This document shows, piece after piece, positions 34,444 through 44,220 of a DNA stretch of 64,000 bases (its first letter is position 1; every line of letters starts with the position of its first letter). Source of the DNA: Sphingobacterium arenae. GTDB lineage: Bacteria > Bacteroidota > Bacteroidia > Sphingobacteriales > Sphingobacteriaceae. The notes beneath the pieces were generated by a model. That model was not told the DNA's origin. It made no database searches and worked only from the letters and a program-made list of their open reading frames with translations. Position numbers and translations under genes: made by a program. The stretch spans positions 1,373,922 through 1,437,921 of the forward strand of contig NZ_JACNYK010000001.1 in assembly GCF_014692505.1 (NCBI RefSeq), read 5' to 3'.

Positions 34444-35751
34444 ATGAAATTATATAGTACAAACAATAAGGAACTTCGTGTTTCCTTTCAGGAAGCCGTC
34501 TTCAATTCATTGCCGTCGGACAAAGGCTTATATATGCCCGAAGTTATTCCATCATTGGATCCTGCTTTTATTCGTAATATTCAACAATATTCTTTACAAG
34601 ATATCGCTTTTGAAGTAGCGCAGGCGTTAATCGGAAATGATATTCCAGACGATGATTTAAAGAGCATTATCGCCGATGCGATTAATTTTGATGCGCCCGT
34701 TCGGTTTCTAGATGCGGAAACAGCCGTATTAGAATTATTCCACGGACCGTCATACGCCTTCAAGGATTTTGGCGCGCGATTTATGAGTCGGGTAATGGGC
34801 TATTTCTCTAAGCAAGGAGATCAATTGTTAGATGTTTTAGTTGCTACCTCCGGAGATACCGGTGGAGCTGTCGCATCAGGGTTTTTAGGCGTCGAAGGTA
34901 CACGTGTAACCATACTTTATCCCAAAGGCAAGGTGTCTAAAGTGCAGGAAGAACAATTGACAACGAACGGGAAAAATATACGTGCATTGGAGGTTGACGG
35001 TACGTTTGACGATTGTCAAGCACTGGTGAAAACGGCATTTAATGACGCTGAGCTTAATAACGTGCTGAGATTGACTTCTGCTAATTCCATTAATATTGCT
35101 CGATTGATACCGCAAACATTCTATTATTTTTGGGCATACGCACAACTAAAATCACAAAGTATTTCTGAAGTCGTTTTTACAGTTCCTAGCGGTAATTTTG
35201 GTAATATCGGTGCGGGCTTATTAGCCTATAAAATGGGACTACCGGTGAAACACTTCGTAGCGGGAACCAATATCAATGATACTGTTCCACGTTTTTTGCA
35301 ATCAGGTAGCTACGATCCGAAGCCGTCGGTGCAGACACTGGCAAACGCAATGGACGTGGGGAATCCGAGCAATTGGGTGCGTATTCAAGATATGTTTCAC
35401 AACAATTTGGAAGAACTTCGTCACATCGTATCATCTTATACGTATGATGATGACCAAACGGTGAAAGCAATGGAAGAGCTTTATAATAAATATCAGTATA
35501 TAGCTTGTCCACATACAGCTATTGCTTATCTCGCATCGAATCAATATCGGCAAGATCACCCAGGAACATATGCTTCTGTGTTTTTATCAACAGCCCATCC
35601 ATGTAAATTTCCCGATGCTATTTCTGCGGAAGTATTTGCAAAAATTGAATTGCCAAAAGGTGCCGAGGAATTAGCTGGGAAGCCAAAGATAGCGACGGAA
35701 TTACCTGCGGACTACGAAAGATTTAAATCCTATCTGCTTGTCAATAATTAA
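34444..35751 (+). CDS. thrC: Threonine synthase
   Basis: The protein has 435 residues, matching the long E. coli/yeast-type enzyme. The PLP lysine is K107 in SYAFKDFGARF. The phosphate-binding region VATSGDTGGAVASGF (about 137-151) and TVPSGNFGNIGAGLLA follow, with a C-terminal CPHTAIAYLAS. It converts O-phosphohomoserine to threonine. It is the last gene of the thr operon. I find no clear T-tracted terminator after it; the next structure is an inverted repeat at 35878-35909. Confidence 0.97.
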   Translation: MKLYSTNNKELRVSFQEAVFNSLPSDKGLYMPEVIPSLDPAFIRNIQQYSLQDIAFEVAQALIGNDIPDDDLKSIIADAINFDAPVRFLDAETAVLELFHGPSYAFKDFGARFMSRVMGYFSKQGDQLLDVLVATSGDTGGAVASGFLGVEGTRVTILYPKGKVSKVQEEQLTTNGKNIRALEVDGTFDDCQALVKTAFNDAELNNVLRLTSANSINIARLIPQTFYYFWAYAQLKSQSISEVVFTVPSGNFGNIGAGLLAYKMGLPVKHFVAGTNINDTVPRFLQSGSYDPKPSVQTLANAMDVGNPSNWVRIQDMFHNNLEELRHIVSSYTYDDDQTVKAMEELYNKYQYIACPHTAIAYLASNQYRQDHPGTYASVFLSTAHPCKFPDAISAEVFAKIELPKGAEELAGKPKIATELPADYERFKSYLLVNN

Positions 35752-35858
35752 TTATAAAAAGGATTAAAAGCAACAGTTCTACTATTGATGTGTTTATTCC
35801 GTTTTAAAAAGATAACCTTAATTTAACAAAAAACTAAGGATATTTGTGCCTAAATTAA

Positions 35859-35909
35859 TTTGGGTAGATGGCAGAAAGATTGCTATATTGTAAACGCAAT
35901 ATAGCAATC
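35859..35909 (+). promoter_or_regulatory. Perfect 13-bp inverted repeat overlapping a possible promoter before the ECF sigma gene
   Basis: GATTGCTATATTG (35878-35890) and CAATATAGCAATC (35897-35909) are exact reverse complements around a 6-nt loop, with no T run after them. A TTTG (35859-35862) lies 21 bp before TATATTG (35884-35890), which is one base short of TAnnTTTG. The repeat could be an operator over the -7 region, a leader hairpin, or a T-poor terminator for the thr operon. Confidence 0.4.
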
Positions 35910-35964
35910 GATCGGATTATGATGTTCCAATGGTTCGTTATGGAGTCCGACGTTTAAGTTAGAT

Positions 35965-36597
35965 ATGACGAATTATTCGCACATAGAATATTGGCAGCGT
36001 TTTATTCAGGGAGATCAAGAGGCATTCAGAAGCTTATATGACCTATATGTCAATGCGCTTTTTTCTTATGCAATTCGATATTGTGCCGACGAGGAAATAG
36101 TAAAGGATAGCATACATGATTTGTTTGTTGATTTACATCGGTATCGTTCCAGATTGAATCTTCACGTGAATGTAAAAGCCTATCTGTTTGGTTCTCTTCG
36201 CCGAAAAGTGGTAGAAAGTAAGAGAAAAAGTATAGACCGTTCTATTTCTGCCGAAAACTATCGTTTTCGATTGGGATTGGATACCGAAGACTATATTACG
36301 TTATCTGATGATAAAGAAAACGAGGTTTTAACGAAACTTCGTGCTGAAATGGAGAAATTGCCATACCGCCAAAAAGAGGCTCTTTATTTGCGGTTTACCT
36401 GTGAAATGTCCTATGAACAGGTTGCCCAAATTATGGATATTTCTATCGCATCTTGTCGTACGCTTATATATAGGGCTATAAAGGATTTGCGTCTACGGAT
36501 GGAAAACAATAAAATTTCTCAATTATTATTCATCGCATTTCTGCCGGTTCGGGAAAGTAACGATCAGCCTATTACAAGTCGCTCCATGCTCATTTAA
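35965..36597 (+). CDS. ECF-family RNA polymerase sigma factor of the SusCD locus
   Basis: The protein has 210 residues. Sigma region 2 is at about 10-90 (FIQGDQEAFRSLYDLYVNALFSYA; DSIHDLFVDLHRYR; LFGSLRRKVVESKR). Region 4 is at about 128-178 (LPYRQKEALYLRF, YEQVAQIMDISIASCRTLIYRA). A C-terminal tail of about 25 residues lies beyond region 4. FecR, an STN-type SusC and SusD follow in order, the standard trans-envelope signalling set in which substrate binding to SusC releases this factor. The gap to FecR (175 bp) is larger than in the first ECF-FecR pair in the window, so fecR may have its own promoter. Confidence 0.9.
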   Translation: MTNYSHIEYWQRFIQGDQEAFRSLYDLYVNALFSYAIRYCADEEIVKDSIHDLFVDLHRYRSRLNLHVNVKAYLFGSLRRKVVESKRKSIDRSISAENYRFRLGLDTEDYITLSDDKENEVLTKLRAEMEKLPYRQKEALYLRFTCEMSYEQVAQIMDISIASCRTLIYRAIKDLRLRMENNKISQLLFIAFLPVRESNDQPITSRSMLI

Positions 36598-36772
36598 TCA
36601 AGATACCTTCTGTTCTGTATATTTAAGCTTTTGCTTTTTTACGTTGATTTCCGGTTGATTCTAATTTTTTTCTTTTTTTTCAAAATTCCTGTCTATAAAA
36701 AGATAATTCGGTTCTCTATATATGTAGATAAAGACGGAATTATTTATAAATCCCAAAAGCGTTAATCGATAT

Positions 36773-37891
36773 ATGGAACGTAAAGTAGAGGACATTCTAA
36801 GTGGCGACTCACCCCGCGAGGATCTCGATAAAGAGGCGGCTGCCGACGTTAGAAAGTTGGGAGACCGTATTTTAAACATATTGCAATCGACGAAATCCCT
36901 CAGGTTGTCATCTGAGGCGCACGTGACGTTATGGACACGTATCGAAGAAACAACGAAAAATGCCCGTCGACGGAATCGTCAAATTAAAATCTTAAGATAT
37001 AGCGCAGTTGCTTGCGCCTTTATTGCGCTTTCATTCTTTTTTTGGAATAGGCAGGACCCTGATATTTCTTATAATTCCTTATTGTATAATGCCATGAATA
37101 ACCAAAATTTGATAACAGAGGAACAAGAGGTATCTATGAGACATGGCGATGGACAAAACGTGCGTATTTCCGACGGGCAAGAGGTTATTGATTTAAGTTT
37201 GGATCAGAAGTATGAGAATGCCAGAAAGAAAACGTCTACATTCAATACACTTACGGTGCCTTATGGAAAACGTATCGAAGTCATATTGCCGGATAACTCG
37301 AAAGTGTGGTTGAATGCGGGGTCGCAACTGACATTCCCAACCATATTTGACGCTGCTGAAAGACGGGTATATTTGGAAGGCGAGGGGTATTTTGATGTAG
37401 AGAGCGATGTAAAAAGACCGTTCTACGTTCATACGGCAAATCTGGAGGTCAAAGTATTGGGGACAACGTTTAACATTAGTTCTTATAAAGATGATCCTTT
37501 TGCTTCAACAGTGTTGCTTAGCGGAGAAATAGAATTACAAGGGGCGGGAGAGACATTATTTGAACCTCAAATCCTAAAACCAGGAACTGCTGCCGTATTG
37601 CGCAAGGACAGTAAACATTTATCTATTTCCAACGAAACTGTTGAAGATCATATCTCATGGAGACAGAAACAACTTATTTTGAAAAATACCCCTTTGGCAG
37701 AGATTACCACGAGGCTAGAGCGTGTTTATAATACGGATATTACAGTAGAATCTACGTCTGGATCTAATGAAACCTTTTCGGGGAGGTTAGATTTAACACA
37801 GCCTTTAACGAGTTTACTGACAACATTATATAACCCAGTTGAATACCAACTTCAACAAGAGGAAAGGAGGATCACGATCAAGAAAAAGTAA
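36773..37891 (+). CDS. FecR-family anti-sigma factor of the SusCD locus
   Basis: The protein has 372 residues: a cytoplasmic N-terminus, a membrane helix at about 75-92 (YSAVACAFIALSFFFW), a long spacer, a FecR domain at about 155-255 (VPYGKRIEVILPDNSKVWLN; VYLEGEGYFDVESDVKRPF; LEVKVLGTTFNIS) and a DUF4974 domain at about 290-370 (LILKNTPLAEITTRLERVYN). It is larger than the FecR at 1397. It should hold the sigma factor encoded upstream and touch the STN domain of the SusC downstream. Confidence 0.9.
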   Translation: MERKVEDILSGDSPREDLDKEAAADVRKLGDRILNILQSTKSLRLSSEAHVTLWTRIEETTKNARRRNRQIKILRYSAVACAFIALSFFFWNRQDPDISYNSLLYNAMNNQNLITEEQEVSMRHGDGQNVRISDGQEVIDLSLDQKYENARKKTSTFNTLTVPYGKRIEVILPDNSKVWLNAGSQLTFPTIFDAAERRVYLEGEGYFDVESDVKRPFYVHTANLEVKVLGTTFNISSYKDDPFASTVLLSGEIELQGAGETLFEPQILKPGTAAVLRKDSKHLSISNETVEDHISWRQKQLILKNTPLAEITTRLERVYNTDITVESTSGSNETFSGRLDLTQPLTSLLTTLYNPVEYQLQQEERRITIKKK

Positions 37892-37932
37892 CACGATGTT
37901 TAACTGACATACTAACAAAAGTCGATAAAAGA

Positions 37933-37962
37933 AATAGGCAGATGCGGCTACATCCACCTATT
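37933..37962 (+). other. Hairpin between fecR and susC
   Basis: AATAGGCAGATG and CATCCACCTATT can pair over 12 positions with two adjacent mismatches around a 6-nt loop. No T run follows. It may slow decay or partly terminate between regulator and transporter genes. Confidence 0.35.
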
Positions 37963-38011
37963 TATAAGTGTATTAATTAACAAAATATTAATTTATAACG
38001 ATTGTAAATCT

Positions 38012-41000
38012 ATGAAGTTTCTTTACAATAGGCAAACCTTTTTTGTCAAAGAAAGGCATAAAAGTCTATACCAAAAAGCGATCCGTATGATAAAGTTAAC
38101 AGCTCTTTTTTTGTGTTTGGGAATGGTGGCAGTTCATGCCGACACCTATTCACAAAATGTCAGTGTTGATATCAGAAACGGTAAATTGATCGATTTATTT
38201 GAGGAAATCGAAGGACAAAGTGAATACGTATTTCTGTATAGAGATAAATTAGTTGCCGATAAAAAGATAAATATAACCGCCAAAAATGAAAATTTACAAC
38301 GTCTTTTGAAGAAGACGCTAAACGCCGAAAATTTAGATTATACCATTACCGGTAATCAAATTACCATTATGCTGCGGAAAGAAGTCCAGCAGCGAGTTGT
38401 TTCCGGTACCGTCAGGGATGAAGATGGGAACCCGCTTGCGGCGGCGAACGTATTGATCAGGGGATCAACGGTAGGCACCGTGACAGATGACGCAGGGCGT
38501 TATCAAATTACAATAAATGGCGAGGTGACATTAATGTTCAGTATGATGGGATACCAGGAAGTGGAAGAAGGTACGCAGAATCGAACCCGTATTGATGTGG
38601 TACTACGTTCTGATACTCGAGATATAGATGAAGTGGTGGTGACGGGCTACAGCCAGATCGAGAGAAGACACGTGGCTTCTTCGGTATCCGAAGTGAATAT
38701 GGACCGGGTTACCAATAGACCGATGTCCAAATTGCAGGAAGCATTTAGCGGCACTGTGCCGGGGGTGATGATGATGCAGAGTAGTAATATGCCGGGGGAG
38801 ACGCCCGGAGACATATCGATTCGTGGAATTAGCACGTTAAAAGGACAGGCACCTTTGGTCATTGTCGACGGAATGGAACAGACGCTTACAGACATTGATC
38901 CCAATCAGGTTAAAAGTATTTCCGTACTGAAAGATGCTGCATCCGCTTCACTTTATGGTTCTAAAGGAGCAAATGGTGTAATCATTATCGAGACGCATCG
39001 TGGACAGCCGGGGCAGTTTAAAGTGGACCTACACCATTGGTCGGGTGTTAGCTCACAGATCGACAAGCCTGATTTCGTCGGCGCTGCAGATTATATGCGT
39101 CTGAACAATGAAGCACGTGGCTTGCAGGGGCAGTCGCACCTTTTTTCGGATGAAGATATTGCAAAAGCTGAATCGGGCGAAACACCTTCTGTAGATTGGT
39201 TGGATGCTATTGCGGAACGTACCCCATTCAAGCAGAATACCAGTGCTAATATCTCTGGTGGCGGAGGTGTCGGAACATTTAATCTGATGCTGGGATATAT
39301 GGCCGATAAGGGGTTGAATAATATTGAGGGATCTGACAAATTCAGTGCACGTTTTAATACCAACATCAATATGGCGGATAAGTTTGTGTTGTTGGCTGAT
39401 TTTTATGCACATCGCTTACAGAACGATCGACTTATGGCTAACACCAACGGGCATGGATTATATCAGGATGCTTGGAAGATGAATCCGACGCAATCGATAT
39501 TTTATGATACCGATCGGCCAGATCACTACGCGCTATACAATAATCTTAATCCTGTGGCATCGATCCACCACGGTGGGACACGAAGCAGTATGTATGATCG
39601 GAGCACGATTAATTTAAGGCCTCGTTACTTCATCAGTGATAACTTCTCTATCGATGGTAACGTATCTTATCTGATCAATAAATCAGCATGGAAACAGGAG
39701 CGTTTAACCTACCGTTTTTATGATGAAGAAGGTAAACCGGCACTGATATGGGGGAACAATGTTGATGCAACCCAGAATGTAAGCGAGAGCCAGTTGACCG
39801 CAAGGGCAAACATCAACTACCAGGAATCTCTGTTTAACAATCGTGATAAAATCTATTTGATCGCCGGTACAGAGACCATGTCAAATATTTTTTCGGACTA
39901 TAGAGAAATTAATAAAGCTTCTTTCTTCGGGAAGTTAAACTATGTATTTGATGAACGTTATCTCCTCGAAGTGACGGCACGCGCCGATGGCAGTAGCAAA
40001 TTTGCACCCGGCCATCGCTGGGGATTTTTCCCCTCCGCAGCCTTAGCTTGGAATGTACATAACGAGAAGTTTATGCAGGATTTGAAGACCAGTGGAGCGA
40101 TCAACAACCTGAAATTCCGGTTCTCTTATGGTAAAATCGGTAACGAAAATGTGGATCCTTATCTTTGGCAAGAAGTGGTGAATAACTGGGGATGGTACAC
40201 ACGTGTCCCTAATCCTGAGTTTAGTTGGGAAAAGCAAAATCAATGGAATATTGGGATGGATTTGGCAGCTTTGAAGAACCGATTGAATGTGACGGCAGAA
40301 GTATATCATAAACATTCCTACGATCTGATTTACGATAACTTTCCTATTCCCCCGCTAATTGGTGCAAGTATTTTAGAATCCAGTGTTAATATTGGCGAAG
40401 TCGAAAATAAAGGTTGGGAGATCGGTGCCAGTTGGAGTGATAAAGCCGGAGATTTTTCCTATTCCGTCGGCGGGATGCTGTTCGATAACGTAAACCGTGT
40501 ACTCAAAGCTGGTTATTCCACTACTGATAGTTTGGTGTTTAAAGGAAATGAAGATAAAATATGGTATCGAGGTATTGCTATTGATAACTATTATGGATAC
40601 CAAAGCAATGGCTATTATCAAAATCAAGAAGAACTGGATGCTACTGAAGCGAAACTGGCGAACACGCAAATCGGCGATATTCGCTATGTGGATCAAAATG
40701 GAGACGGTATCATTAATGAAAATGACCGTATAAACCTGGGAGACCCCTTTCCGCATATGAATTTTGCTGTTAATGTAGATATGCGATACAAAAACTGGGA
40801 TTTTAGTATGCTAGGGCAGGGCGTAGGTCGTCGAACACAACGGATACGGGGACTTGAAGCTTATCCGGTATTGATGGACGGCAGTGAGAATAGTTTAGGT
40901 ACGCCGCGGCAGTATTATATGGATAACCGATGGACACCGGACAATCCGAATAGCCGCTTTCCGAGGGTATGGACTGGCGCTTCGCCGAATGCCAATCTCA

Positions 41001-41251
41001 GCGACGTGTGGTTGGGCGATGCGGCTTACTTTCGTATCAAAACAATACAGCTAGGCTATACCTTTAAAAATATTGGTAAATCTATCCGTAATGTGCGTGT
41101 CTATGTGAATGCACAGGATGCGATTACCTTCACCAAGTGGGAAGGATTGGAGCCGGAAATTGAAGAGAAAGATTCGGCGCGCTTTTACGGTAACGGAGCC
41201 TATCCGCGAATGGCTACATACAGCATAGGTATTAAAGCAACAATATTGTAA
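38012..41251 (+). CDS. SusC/RagA-family TonB-dependent receptor with STN domain
   Basis: The protein has 1079 residues. After a long basic leader and signal sequence (to about residue 48) come an STN domain (about 50-115; DLFEEIEGQSEYVFLYRDKL), CarboxypepD_reg (about 128-205; VSGTVRDEDGNPLAAANVLI), a TonB-box-like DEVVVTGY, a plug (about 220-340; ISIRGISTLKGQAPLVIVDG, SVLKDAASASLYGSKGANGV) and a C-terminal barrel. With SusD it imports an oligomer or peptide across the outer membrane using TonB energy, and the STN domain passes a binding signal to FecR. Substrate is unknown; no polysaccharide enzyme lies nearby. Confidence 0.95.
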   Translation: MKFLYNRQTFFVKERHKSLYQKAIRMIKLTALFLCLGMVAVHADTYSQNVSVDIRNGKLIDLFEEIEGQSEYVFLYRDKLVADKKINITAKNENLQRLLKKTLNAENLDYTITGNQITIMLRKEVQQRVVSGTVRDEDGNPLAAANVLIRGSTVGTVTDDAGRYQITINGEVTLMFSMMGYQEVEEGTQNRTRIDVVLRSDTRDIDEVVVTGYSQIERRHVASSVSEVNMDRVTNRPMSKLQEAFSGTVPGVMMMQSSNMPGETPGDISIRGISTLKGQAPLVIVDGMEQTLTDIDPNQVKSISVLKDAASASLYGSKGANGVIIIETHRGQPGQFKVDLHHWSGVSSQIDKPDFVGAADYMRLNNEARGLQGQSHLFSDEDIAKAESGETPSVDWLDAIAERTPFKQNTSANISGGGGVGTFNLMLGYMADKGLNNIEGSDKFSARFNTNINMADKFVLLADFYAHRLQNDRLMANTNGHGLYQDAWKMNPTQSIFYDTDRPDHYALYNNLNPVASIHHGGTRSSMYDRSTINLRPRYFISDNFSIDGNVSYLINKSAWKQERLTYRFYDEEGKPALIWGNNVDATQNVSESQLTARANINYQESLFNNRDKIYLIAGTETMSNIFSDYREINKASFFGKLNYVFDERYLLEVTARADGSSKFAPGHRWGFFPSAALAWNVHNEKFMQDLKTSGAINNLKFRFSYGKIGNENVDPYLWQEVVNNWGWYTRVPNPEFSWEKQNQWNIGMDLAALKNRLNVTAEVYHKHSYDLIYDNFPIPPLIGASILESSVNIGEVENKGWEIGASWSDKAGDFSYSVGGMLFDNVNRVLKAGYSTTDSLVFKGNEDKIWYRGIAIDNYYGYQSNGYYQNQEELDATEAKLANTQIGDIRYVDQNGDGIINENDRINLGDPFPHMNFAVNVDMRYKNWDFSMLGQGVGRRTQRIRGLEAYPVLMDGSENSLGTPRQYYMDNRWTPDNPNSRFPRVWTGASPNANLSDVWLGDAAYFRIKTIQLGYTFKNIGKSIRNVRVYVNAQDAITFTKWEGLEPEIEEKDSARFYGNGAYPRMATYSIGIKATIL

Positions 41252-41269
41252 TCTACAAACATAAAGAAG

Positions 41270-42868
41270 ATGAAAACGAAATTTATATTTATGATTTCTC
41301 TATTGGTAGTTCTTACGAGTTGTGAGAGTTTTTTGGACAAGCGCGACCCAACTGCTACTACCTTTGAGGAGTTTTTCAATACCGAAGCTGATTTACAGCG
41401 TGTGACCTACAGTTCTTATCTGGATTTTTTCACTCCCCGGGATAACCGCAGACTTCTCTTTTATATGAAAGATGGTAGATCTGATGATGCGTATGCTCGA
41501 GTGGAAGGCGATCATCACCTGCGCATTGCGAACGGTAATATCAACGCCAATACACGAGCATTTGAATATTATTATACCTTGCATATGAAACATATTGGTC
41601 GTATCAATATGTATATTGCTAATATCGATAAGCCTTATTTAGAAAATGAAGCAGTACGACAGAAATATAAAGCTATCCTGGAAGGATTGCGTGTATGGCA
41701 CTATTTTGAAGCTACAACACGATGGGGAAATATCCCCTTTCTGCTGGAGCCGGCTACGATAGAGGAAGCGAAACAACCACCTTTACCACAGGCCGAGATA
41801 TTAGACAAGCTGTTTGAAATGTCAGATAATATTATTAGCCGCTTACCCTCGGGGGAATATTCTACAGATAAGCACTTTTTGAATAAAGAATCTTTCAAAA
41901 CGCTTGTAATGCGCTATGCTTTGTACCATGGGCGTTATGAACTAGCGGCCCGTTTGGCACAGGAAGTTATGGAAAGTGGAAGATATGAGCTTTATCCGAA
42001 TTATGGAGATTTGTTTCAGTACGCCGGAGCATCGTCAAATAAAGAATTTATCCAGCATCATAATTTGGAAGCAGTAGGCGCTAATAACACCTGGTCTTTC
42101 CGGGATTTGGGTCCGCATTTCCGTACAGGAAATGGGCAATCTTATAGCGTCCCGACCAAAGCATTAGTAGATGCTTATTGGACGTTACAAGGACGGCCCA
42201 TCGATGATTGCCCACTCCATAGTAAGGAAGAATATGAATTAGATCCCAAATTGAACAGAGACCCACGTTACCAAGCGAGCATCATGGGACACGGAGATAT
42301 ATTTTATGGCGAAGAAATTGATATCTATACCCCCGGACAACCCATGTACTACCAGAACCTGAGAGCCAGTAAATCGGGATATTGGTATCGTAAGTTTGTA
42401 CCCGAAGAAGATGCCTTTCGTAACGGCAATTTAGTATTTGGTATCACCCGTTATGCCGAAGTCTTGCTAACCTACGCGGAGGCCAAAATTATGCAAGATG
42501 ATATCGATGCTTTGGCAAAAGACTGCATCAATCAGGTGAGAAGACGGGCGGGGTTGGATATGAGCTATGCAGACGTTACACTATCGGAATATAGTGCTTA
42601 TAACCAACAGCAGTGGATTGATTTGGTCCGTAACGAACGCCGTACGGAGTTTGCAGGAGAAGGGATGCGTTATGACGATATTATCCGATGGAAAATTGCC
42701 GAAGATGTATTAAATAAACCAGCATTAGGGCATACTAGAATGGTTGGGAATCAAAAACAAACGCTACACATCGAAAATAGGACTTTTGCACCACACAATT
42801 ATTTGTGGCCGCACCATGCGTTACAGCTGAAAATAGAACCAGATCTCGTACAAAACCCAGGTTACTAA
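41270..42868 (+). CDS. SusD/RagB-family nutrient-binding lipoprotein
   Basis: The protein has 532 residues. The lipobox VLTSC places the lipidated Cys at 18. SusD features follow: N-terminal SusD-like region (DPTATTFEEFFNTEADLQR), TPR-like helices, and the C-terminal family motif (RYAEVLLTYAEAKI; CINQVRRRAGLD; LVRNERRTEFAGEGMRYDDIIRW). It forms the lid on the SusC barrel encoded 18 bp upstream. The locus has no visible hydrolase, so the ligand cannot be guessed. A terminator follows. Confidence 0.95.
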   Translation: MKTKFIFMISLLVVLTSCESFLDKRDPTATTFEEFFNTEADLQRVTYSSYLDFFTPRDNRRLLFYMKDGRSDDAYARVEGDHHLRIANGNINANTRAFEYYYTLHMKHIGRINMYIANIDKPYLENEAVRQKYKAILEGLRVWHYFEATTRWGNIPFLLEPATIEEAKQPPLPQAEILDKLFEMSDNIISRLPSGEYSTDKHFLNKESFKTLVMRYALYHGRYELAARLAQEVMESGRYELYPNYGDLFQYAGASSNKEFIQHHNLEAVGANNTWSFRDLGPHFRTGNGQSYSVPTKALVDAYWTLQGRPIDDCPLHSKEEYELDPKLNRDPRYQASIMGHGDIFYGEEIDIYTPGQPMYYQNLRASKSGYWYRKFVPEEDAFRNGNLVFGITRYAEVLLTYAEAKIMQDDIDALAKDCINQVRRRAGLDMSYADVTLSEYSAYNQQQWIDLVRNERRTEFAGEGMRYDDIIRWKIAEDVLNKPALGHTRMVGNQKQTLHIENRTFAPHNYLWPHHALQLKIEPDLVQNPGY

Positions 42869-42884
42869 ACTTAATTAAAAAAAC

Positions 42885-42918
42885 AAAACAGGTGGAAGAA
42901 AAACTTTCACCTGTTTTT
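42885..42918 (+). terminator. Terminator after susD
   Basis: AACAGGTGGAAG (42887-42898) and CTTTCACCTGTT (42904-42915) pair over 12 bp with one G-T around a 5-nt A loop, followed by a T run: a strong intrinsic terminator. Confidence 0.9.
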
Positions 42919-42943
42919 TTCTGATTTTGCCCTCCTAAACCCA

Positions 42944-42951
42944 TACTTTTG
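42944..42951 (+). promoter_or_regulatory. -7 box for a leaderless rlmI-like mRNA
   Basis: TACTTTTG matches TAnnTTTG exactly and ends 5 nt before the ATG at 42957, so the predicted +1 falls on or next to the start codon. A TTTG at 42926-42929 is only 14 bp upstream, too close for a normal spacer. Confidence 0.5.
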
Positions 42952-42956
42952 CAAAT

Positions 42957-44141
42957 ATGAATAAAATAACATTGCATAAAGGCAAAGAGAAGGCTGCCTG
43001 GCAATTACACCCTTGGGTTTTTTCTGGCGCAATAAAAAATGTAGATGGGACACCTACAAATGGTACTGTTGTTAAGGTTTTTAATATAGATAAAGAATTT
43101 ATAGCATATGGCGTTTACAACGCCCACTCAAGGGTAGCCGTCCGTTTATTGGAATGGGACCCGGAGCATCCGATAGACGAAATTTGGTGGCGCAATAGGA
43201 TACGCCGAGCTTTAGAACTGAGAACTCATTTGTTAACGGATCAGAATAATACGGTGCGTTTGGTTTTTGCAGAAGCCGATTTTTTACCAGGGCTTATCGT
43301 CGACAAATATGGTGATTTTTTGTCGTTACAAGTACATTCTTCGGGTATAGAAGCTGTAAAGAACATCATTGTTGATGAGCTGGTACAGCTTGTACAACCT
43401 AAAGGGATCTATGAGCGGAGTGATTTAAACGCCCGCCAACATGAGGGACTACGAGACACCAATGGGCTACTTTACGGAGACATGCCACCCGAATTTGTCG
43501 AGGTCGTAGAAAATGGTATTCGCTATCAAGTCAATATTATTGAAGGGCAGAAATCTGGCTTTTACTGTGATCAGCGGGATAATCGCTTATTAGCGGCACA
43601 ATACGTCAGCGGGAAACGTGTGTTAGACTGTTTCTGCTATTCCGGCGGGTTTACACTGAATGCTTTTAAGATGGGAGCCTCTTCCATTGTTTCTGTGGAT
43701 AGTTCTGCGTTAGCGATAGAAACGCTAAATAAAAATATAATATTGAATGGTTTTGACGCGACGATGTTGACAGCAGTACAGGCCGATGTCAATAAATATC
43801 TTCGGCAGTTGGGAGAGAAAGAAGAAAAGTTTGACGTTATTATTCTCGACCCGCCTAAGTATGCACCATCTCGTTCGGCATTAGACAAGGCGGCTAGGGC
43901 TTATAAAGATTTGAATAGACGAGCTCTGCTCTTGCTGGAAAGTGGTGGGCTATTGGCCACGTTTTCCTGTTCGGGTGCAATGGATATGGATACCTTTAAG
44001 CAAGTTATCGCATGGTCGGCCTTGGACGCTGGGAAGGAAATCCAGTTTATCAGGCAATTCAATCAGCCAGAGGATCACCCTATTCGAGCATCATTTCCAG
44101 AAGGTGAATATTTAAAAGGATTGTTGATTAGAGTAGTGTAA
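42957..44141 (+). CDS. Class I SAM-dependent rRNA methyltransferase (RlmI-like)
   Basis: The protein has 394 residues, the RlmI length. An N-terminal PUA-like RNA-binding domain (about 1-75; AWQLHPWVFSGAIKNVDG) precedes the methyltransferase domain. SAM motif I is VLDCFCYSGGFTLNAF (about 222-237), the acidic SVDSS comes next, and motif IV DPPKYAPSR with LATFSCSGAM follows. E. coli RlmI makes m5C1962 in 23S rRNA, and the same type of modification is likely here. It is monocistronic, between a terminator and its own -7 box, probably as a leaderless mRNA. Confidence 0.88.
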   Translation: MNKITLHKGKEKAAWQLHPWVFSGAIKNVDGTPTNGTVVKVFNIDKEFIAYGVYNAHSRVAVRLLEWDPEHPIDEIWWRNRIRRALELRTHLLTDQNNTVRLVFAEADFLPGLIVDKYGDFLSLQVHSSGIEAVKNIIVDELVQLVQPKGIYERSDLNARQHEGLRDTNGLLYGDMPPEFVEVVENGIRYQVNIIEGQKSGFYCDQRDNRLLAAQYVSGKRVLDCFCYSGGFTLNAFKMGASSIVSVDSSALAIETLNKNIILNGFDATMLTAVQADVNKYLRQLGEKEEKFDVIILDPPKYAPSRSALDKAARAYKDLNRRALLLLESGGLLATFSCSGAMDMDTFKQVIAWSALDAGKEIQFIRQFNQPEDHPIRASFPEGEYLKGLLIRVV

Positions 44142-44189
44142 GATACTCGGCTTTTTGACAAAAATGTGAATATATTCAAAAAGTAAGCC

Positions 44190-44220
44190 TTTGATAAGAT
44201 CGTGATACATGGTAACTTTG
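44190..44220 (+). promoter_or_regulatory. Promoter of the fatty-acid hydroxylase gene
   Basis: TTTG (44190-44193), a 19-bp spacer and TAACTTTG (44213-44220) match consensus exactly. The predicted start near 44225 lies downstream of the TTG at 44222, so translation must begin at the ATG at 44249. Confidence 0.8.
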
